Shown here piece by piece: positions 60,618 through 64,000 of a stretch of DNA of 64,000 bases. How positions within the stretch are numbered: position 1 is the first letter of the stretch; each line of letters begins with the position of its first letter. Both the position numbers and the translations under genes were made by a program. A model generated the notes under the pieces. The model ran no database searches. It saw only the letters and a list, made by a program, of their open reading frames with translations, and was not told the DNA's origin. The DNA comes from CANMUM01 sp965263365 (GTDB lineage Bacteria > Pseudomonadota > Alphaproteobacteria > Rhodobacterales > Rhodobacteraceae), in contig OZ253672.1 in NCBI GenBank assembly GCA_965263365.1, positions 248,001 through 312,000 of the forward strand, given 5' to 3'.

Positions 60618-61033
60618 ATAAAATCAGATACTTATACGATTGTCGTTTTGCTTGCGCCCATGAAACGCTGTTTAAAGAGCTTGCAGCCCTTGAGCTTTTC
60701 ACGTTTATTTTGGCGTATTTCATACCATGTTTTTGATTTGTTCTTTATGGACGAGCTTGCGCGCCCGTAACACCTAAGTATCCGTTAAAGTTTTCTTCGC
60801 AAGTGAGATTGGGAGTGCGCTATGAAAGCTGACGTCCTCGATATTGATATCCTATCAAAAACTCACGCTCATGAGATCATCAATAATCTAGAGACCGTGC
60901 GAAGCATATTCGGCTTGGAATAAGTTGGTATCAAATACCTTCGGAAAGCAATCGGCAAAATTCAACAAGCCATAAGGCACTACCAAGTGCAAAAAGCAAA
61001 AATAGTAAATTTTGAGACTGAACCGAAAATGAA
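60618..61033. other. region beside the tRNA with one tiny frame
   Basis: About 415 bases without a supported gene. A 33-residue frame at 60822-60923 (MKADVLDIDILSKTHAHEII then NNLETVRSIFGLE) has a weak ribosome-binding site and no recognised family. Its place right after a tRNA gene suggests a decayed insertion, but no tRNA repeat or integrase is seen. Confidence 0.35.
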
Positions 61034-62257
61034 CTAGCCGCCGAAATCATCGAGCATAATATCTTCACGATCAACGCCGAGATCAAGTAGCATATTGATC
61101 ACTGATTGATTCATGATGGGCGGGCCGCACATATAATATTCGCAGTCTTCGGGATTTGGATGATCTTTAAGATACTCGTCATAAAGGACGTTATGTATAA
61201 AGCCAGTATAGCCGTCCCAATCATCTTCGGGAAGCGCATCTGAAAGTGCCACATGCCAAGTGAAATTAGGAAATTCTTTAGCAAGTTCATCAAAGTCTTC
61301 GACAAAGAACATTTCTTTTTTGGAGCGCGCGCCATACCAAAAAGTAATTTTGCGATCTTTATTTTTAAGACGTTTGAGTTGGTCGAAAATGTGACTGCGC
61401 ATAGGCGCCATGCCCGCGCCACCTCCAATGAAGACCATTTCTTTTTCAGTTTCACGTGCAAAAAATTCTCCAAACGGACCAGAAATAGTCACTTTATCAC
61501 CAGGTTTTAGGTTAAAAATATATGACGACATTTGGCCTGGAGGAATGCCTTCAGTTCCCGGCGGCGGGGATGCAACCCGCACGTTAAGCATAATAATGCC
61601 CTTTTCATCTGGATAGTTTGCCATAGAATATGCGCGCTCAATTGGTTCGCTTACAGATGATTTATATTGCCAAAGATTGAACTTGTCCCAGTCCTCTCGG
61701 TACTCTTGTTCAACATCGAATTCTGAATATTCCAATTGGTGAGCAGGGGCTTCAATTTGGATATAGCCGCCGGCCCGAAAGTTGACATCTTCGCCTTCAG
61801 GAAGTTTTAAAACGAGTGCTTTAATGAAAGTGGCAACATTCTCGTTGGAACGAACTGTACATTCCCATTTTTTCACGCCGAATACTTCTTCAGGAACTTC
61901 AACTTCCATATCTTGCTTCACGGCAACTTGGCACGATAGTCTATCACCACAAGACGCTTCACGTTTTGTTATATGGCTTTCTTCTGTAGGTAAGATAGAA
62001 CCACCGCCGGAATGAATTTTAACGCGACATTGTGCACAGGTGCCACCGCCACCACACGCAGAGGGAACGAATAGTTTTTGTTCGGCTAATGTTTGTAAGA
62101 GCTTACCACCCGCAGGAACAGAAATTGTCTTTTCGCCATTAATCGTAATGTTTACATTGCCTGAAGAAACCAATTTTGTGCGCGCGATGAGAATGATCGA
62201 AACGAGTGCGCAAACGATGAGTAAGAAAAGTAGAATGCCGAGGAAAAATGTGGTCAT
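61034..62257 (-). CDS. nqrF: Na+-translocating NADH:quinone reductase subunit F
   Basis: The 407-residue protein has one N-terminal membrane helix, then a 2Fe-2S ferredoxin domain (SACGGGGTCAQCRV near 68 and LSCQVAV). An FAD domain (ERAYSMANY near 210) and an NADH domain (VFIGGGAGMAPMRSH near 275, ending MCGPPIMNQSVI) follow. It takes electrons from NADH into the Na+-pumping complex. It is the last gene of nqrC-D-E-F, and TAAGGAA precedes the ATG. Confidence 0.97.
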   Translation of the reverse strand: MTTFFLGILLFLLIVCALVSIILIARTKLVSSGNVNITINGEKTISVPAGGKLLQTLAEQKLFVPSACGGGGTCAQCRVKIHSGGGSILPTEESHITKREASCGDRLSCQVAVKQDMEVEVPEEVFGVKKWECTVRSNENVATFIKALVLKLPEGEDVNFRAGGYIQIEAPAHQLEYSEFDVEQEYREDWDKFNLWQYKSSVSEPIERAYSMANYPDEKGIIMLNVRVASPPPGTEGIPPGQMSSYIFNLKPGDKVTISGPFGEFFARETEKEMVFIGGGAGMAPMRSHIFDQLKRLKNKDRKITFWYGARSKKEMFFVEDFDELAKEFPNFTWHVALSDALPEDDWDGYTGFIHNVLYDEYLKDHPNPEDCEYYMCGPPIMNQSVINMLLDLGVDREDIMLDDFGG

Positions 62258-62266
62258 ATTAATTCC

Positions 62267-62875
62267 TTAAAGTTTAACACCCGAAAATGACATAAATGCC
62301 AATGCCATCAGTCCTGCTGAAATGAAAGTAATGCCAAGCCCGCGCAGGCCTTCTGGGATATCTGAATATTTTAGCTTTTCACGAACCCCAGCCATCGCAG
62401 TAATTGCGAGCGCCCAGCCGAACCCAGAAGAAATACCGTAAGTCACGGATTCTGTAAAATTGTAACTGCGTTCCACCATGAAAAGTGATCCCCCCAATAT
62501 TGCACAGTTTACCGTGATCAGGGGTAGGAATACGCCGAGCGCGTTGTATAGGGGTGGAAAATATTTATCGAGAACCATCTCGAGTATTTGGACAAGTGCG
62601 GCAATGACTCCAATATAAGAAATCAAACCGAGAAAAGTCAGGTCAATATCACTAAAGCCAGCCCAACTGAGCGCCCCTGGTGCAAGAAGGTTGTTCAATA
62701 TTAGATTATTTGCAGGCACTGTGATGGCTTGAACAATCATGACGGAGATACCAAGACCGATCGCAGTCGAAATTTTCTTGGATACAGCTATAAAAGTACA
62801 CATACCAAGGAAGAAGGAGAGCGCGAGATTTTCAACGAATATCGCCTTGACGGCAAGAGAGAGTAAACCTTCCAT
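62267..62875 (-). CDS. nqrE: Na+-NQR subunit E
   Basis: The 202-residue membrane protein of six helices starts EGLLSLAVKAIFVENLALSFFLGMCTF, cited here as LAVKAIFVENLALSFFLGM, and has NCAILGGSLFMVERSYNF near 126. NqrE and NqrD are homologous and hold an intramembrane iron-sulfur centre near their cysteines. It overlaps the nqrD stop by one base and nqrF follows. Confidence 0.96.
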   Translation of the reverse strand: MEGLLSLAVKAIFVENLALSFFLGMCTFIAVSKKISTAIGLGISVMIVQAITVPANNLILNNLLAPGALSWAGFSDIDLTFLGLISYIGVIAALVQILEMVLDKYFPPLYNALGVFLPLITVNCAILGGSLFMVERSYNFTESVTYGISSGFGWALAITAMAGVREKLKYSDIPEGLRGLGITFISAGLMALAFMSFSGVKL

Positions 62876-63528
62876 TAGTGCGCCTCTACTGTTTGAATTT
62901 TATATTCACGTTCTTCGACTTGTTCTGGTTTCCATGATCTAAATGCCCAAATAATCAAGCCGATAATGAAAAATGCCGAAGGCGGGAGCAATAAAAGACC
63001 ATTGGGCACATACCAGCCTCCGTTGTTAACGGTCTGAAATATGGTAATGCCAAATAGGCTCCCTGAACCGAACAATTCACGGATGACACCGACTAACATT
63101 AAGATAAGACCGTAGCCCAAACCGTTTCCAGCGCCATCAATAAAACTGTCCACTGGTCCGTTTTTCATCGCAAATGCTTCGGCGCGTCCCATAACGATGC
63201 AGTTTGTGATAATTAAACCTACAAAAACCGACAGCGTTTTAGAAACTTCGTAAGCGAAAGCTTTCAGTATTTGATCAACCAAAATTACAAGTGAAGCAAT
63301 AATGATCATTTGAACGATGATACGGATTGAGCTTGGAATTTGATTGCGAATGATGGAGATAAACATTGAAGAAAATGCAGTTACGAATGTTACGGCAATC
63401 GCCATTACAAAGGCAACTTGGAGCGAAGAAGTCACGGCAAGGGCAGAACAAATTCCTAAAACTTGAAGCGTAATCGGGTTATTATCTACCAGTGGATCGA
63501 TAAGCATTTCTGCGCGTTTATGTGCCAT
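62875..63528 (-). CDS. nqrD: Na+-NQR subunit D
   Basis: The 217-residue membrane protein has six helices and the pattern DNNPITLQVLGICSALAVT near 15 and GLIITNCIVMGRAEAFAM near 103, with the cysteines expected for the shared iron centre with NqrE. Its ATG overlaps the nqrC stop (TAATG). It is part of the membrane core of the sodium pump. Confidence 0.96.
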   Translation of the reverse strand: MAHKRAEMLIDPLVDNNPITLQVLGICSALAVTSSLQVAFVMAIAVTFVTAFSSMFISIIRNQIPSSIRIIVQMIIIASLVILVDQILKAFAYEVSKTLSVFVGLIITNCIVMGRAEAFAMKNGPVDSFIDGAGNGLGYGLILMLVGVIRELFGSGSLFGITIFQTVNNGGWYVPNGLLLLPPSAFFIIGLIIWAFRSWKPEQVEEREYKIQTVEAH

Positions 63529-64000
63529 TATAGTCTACCTTCTTTAAGATTGTCTAAAAAGGGTCCAAAGCCCTCTTCACCCATCCAGAATTTAACAAGA
63601 TTGTTGACGCCATCTGAGGTCAGTGTTGCGCCGGCAAGTGCATCCACATGATGATCAGCACCAGCCGCTGAAGCGGTCTTTGCGACTGTGATCTGCAACT
63701 CGCCATTTTCGTCCATGAGTTTTTTACCATTCCAAAGGGCTTTCCAGCGGGGATTATCAACTTCAGCTCCTAATCCCGGCGTTTCAGCATGTTCATAGAA
63801 CTGCAATGCAAAAATATCATTGCCATTTTCTTCTATAGCCACAAATCCGTAAAGTGTTGACCAAAGCCCATACCCGTGAATTGGTAAAATAACTTTGTCA
63901 ATTGCGTTGGTCTCGTCACGAAGAATATAAACTGTGGCAAAATTTCCTCTTCGGATAATGCCGGCCGGATCATTATCTAAGACTTGCGATAAAGCGGGAT
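63528..64000 (-). CDS. nqrC: Na+-NQR subunit C, C-terminal part
   Basis: The frame is open to the window edge, so the start is missing; about 157 residues are seen. They include ILPIHGYGLWSTLYGFVA and DALAGATLTSDGVNN, where the second threonine of the [S/A]GATLTS motif carries covalently bound FMN in this family. The internal GTG at 63842 is not the real start. It lies upstream of nqrD. Confidence 0.93.
   Translation of the reverse strand, partial: PALSQVLDNDPAGIIRRGNFATVYILRDETNAIDKVILPIHGYGLWSTLYGFVAIEENGNDIFALQFYEHAETPGLGAEVDNPRWKALWNGKKLMDENGELQITVAKTASAAGADHHVDALAGATLTSDGVNNLVKFWMGEEGFGPFLDNLKEGRL

Noticed and set aside
60406..60723. Minus-strand frame over tRNA-Arg(CCG)
   Set aside because: It crosses a well-formed tRNA gene and has no protein features.

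Overview
The window reads as an alphaproteobacterial chromosome, most like a marine Rhodobacterales-type genome of modest G+C. The evidence is a CcrM-type GANTC methyltransferase, a fabA-fabB-fabI cluster, fused pntA with pntB, a Na+-translocating NADH:quinone reductase (nqrC-F), and a CbrA-like transporter/kinase fusion beside an XRE regulator and a receiver protein. No 16S gene is present, so the genus is not assigned.

Layout. Positions 1-5995 hold a sulfide/sulfane-sulfur operon on the plus strand: the end of a DUF2892 protein, two half-size YeeE/YedE transporters, an unrecognised membrane-anchored protein, a Blh-type metallo-beta-lactamase-fold protein, a DUF442/sulfide:quinone-reductase fusion and a SulP transporter. 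Positions 6000-16470 are accessory DNA with several decayed IS6-family copies: a secreted leucine-rich-repeat protein with ten near-identical 66-bp units, an orphan peptide-binding protein in an operon with a hybrid histidine kinase, a broken formylglycine-generating-enzyme-like gene and a second repeat-like secreted protein.

Positions 16467-36534 look like an integrative element in the 3' half of tRNA-Arg(ACG). The intact tRNA is at 36490-36566, and a 45-bp copy of its 3' part is at 16467-16511. The element carries a four-gene type I restriction-modification operon with an OLD-like ATPase/TOPRIM gene, an excisionase-like gene behind a hairpin that can hide its ribosome-binding site, a RepB-like primase overlapping a VapE-like helicase, and a tyrosine integrase. 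No conjugation or virion genes are seen, so it resembles a satellite-like element with defence cargo. A dipeptide-type ABC operon (30740-36012) sits in it between IS6 remnants. The integrase arm-like repeats also occur just outside the left attachment copy, which suggests a second, older element in tandem.

Positions 36600-64000 are mainly core genome: a sensor kinase, pntAB, an SGNH hydrolase, ccrM, rnhB-rsmE, ubiA, an OmpA-like protein, the XRE/receiver/small membrane protein/symporter-kinase cluster, an aminotransferase, a GNAT, a sulfurtransferase, a RecQ helicase without its zinc domain, fabA-fabB-fabI, tRNA-Arg(CCG) and the nqr operon, which runs off the right edge. All positions and motifs were read by eye. 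Family assignments rest on recognised motifs and not on database searches.
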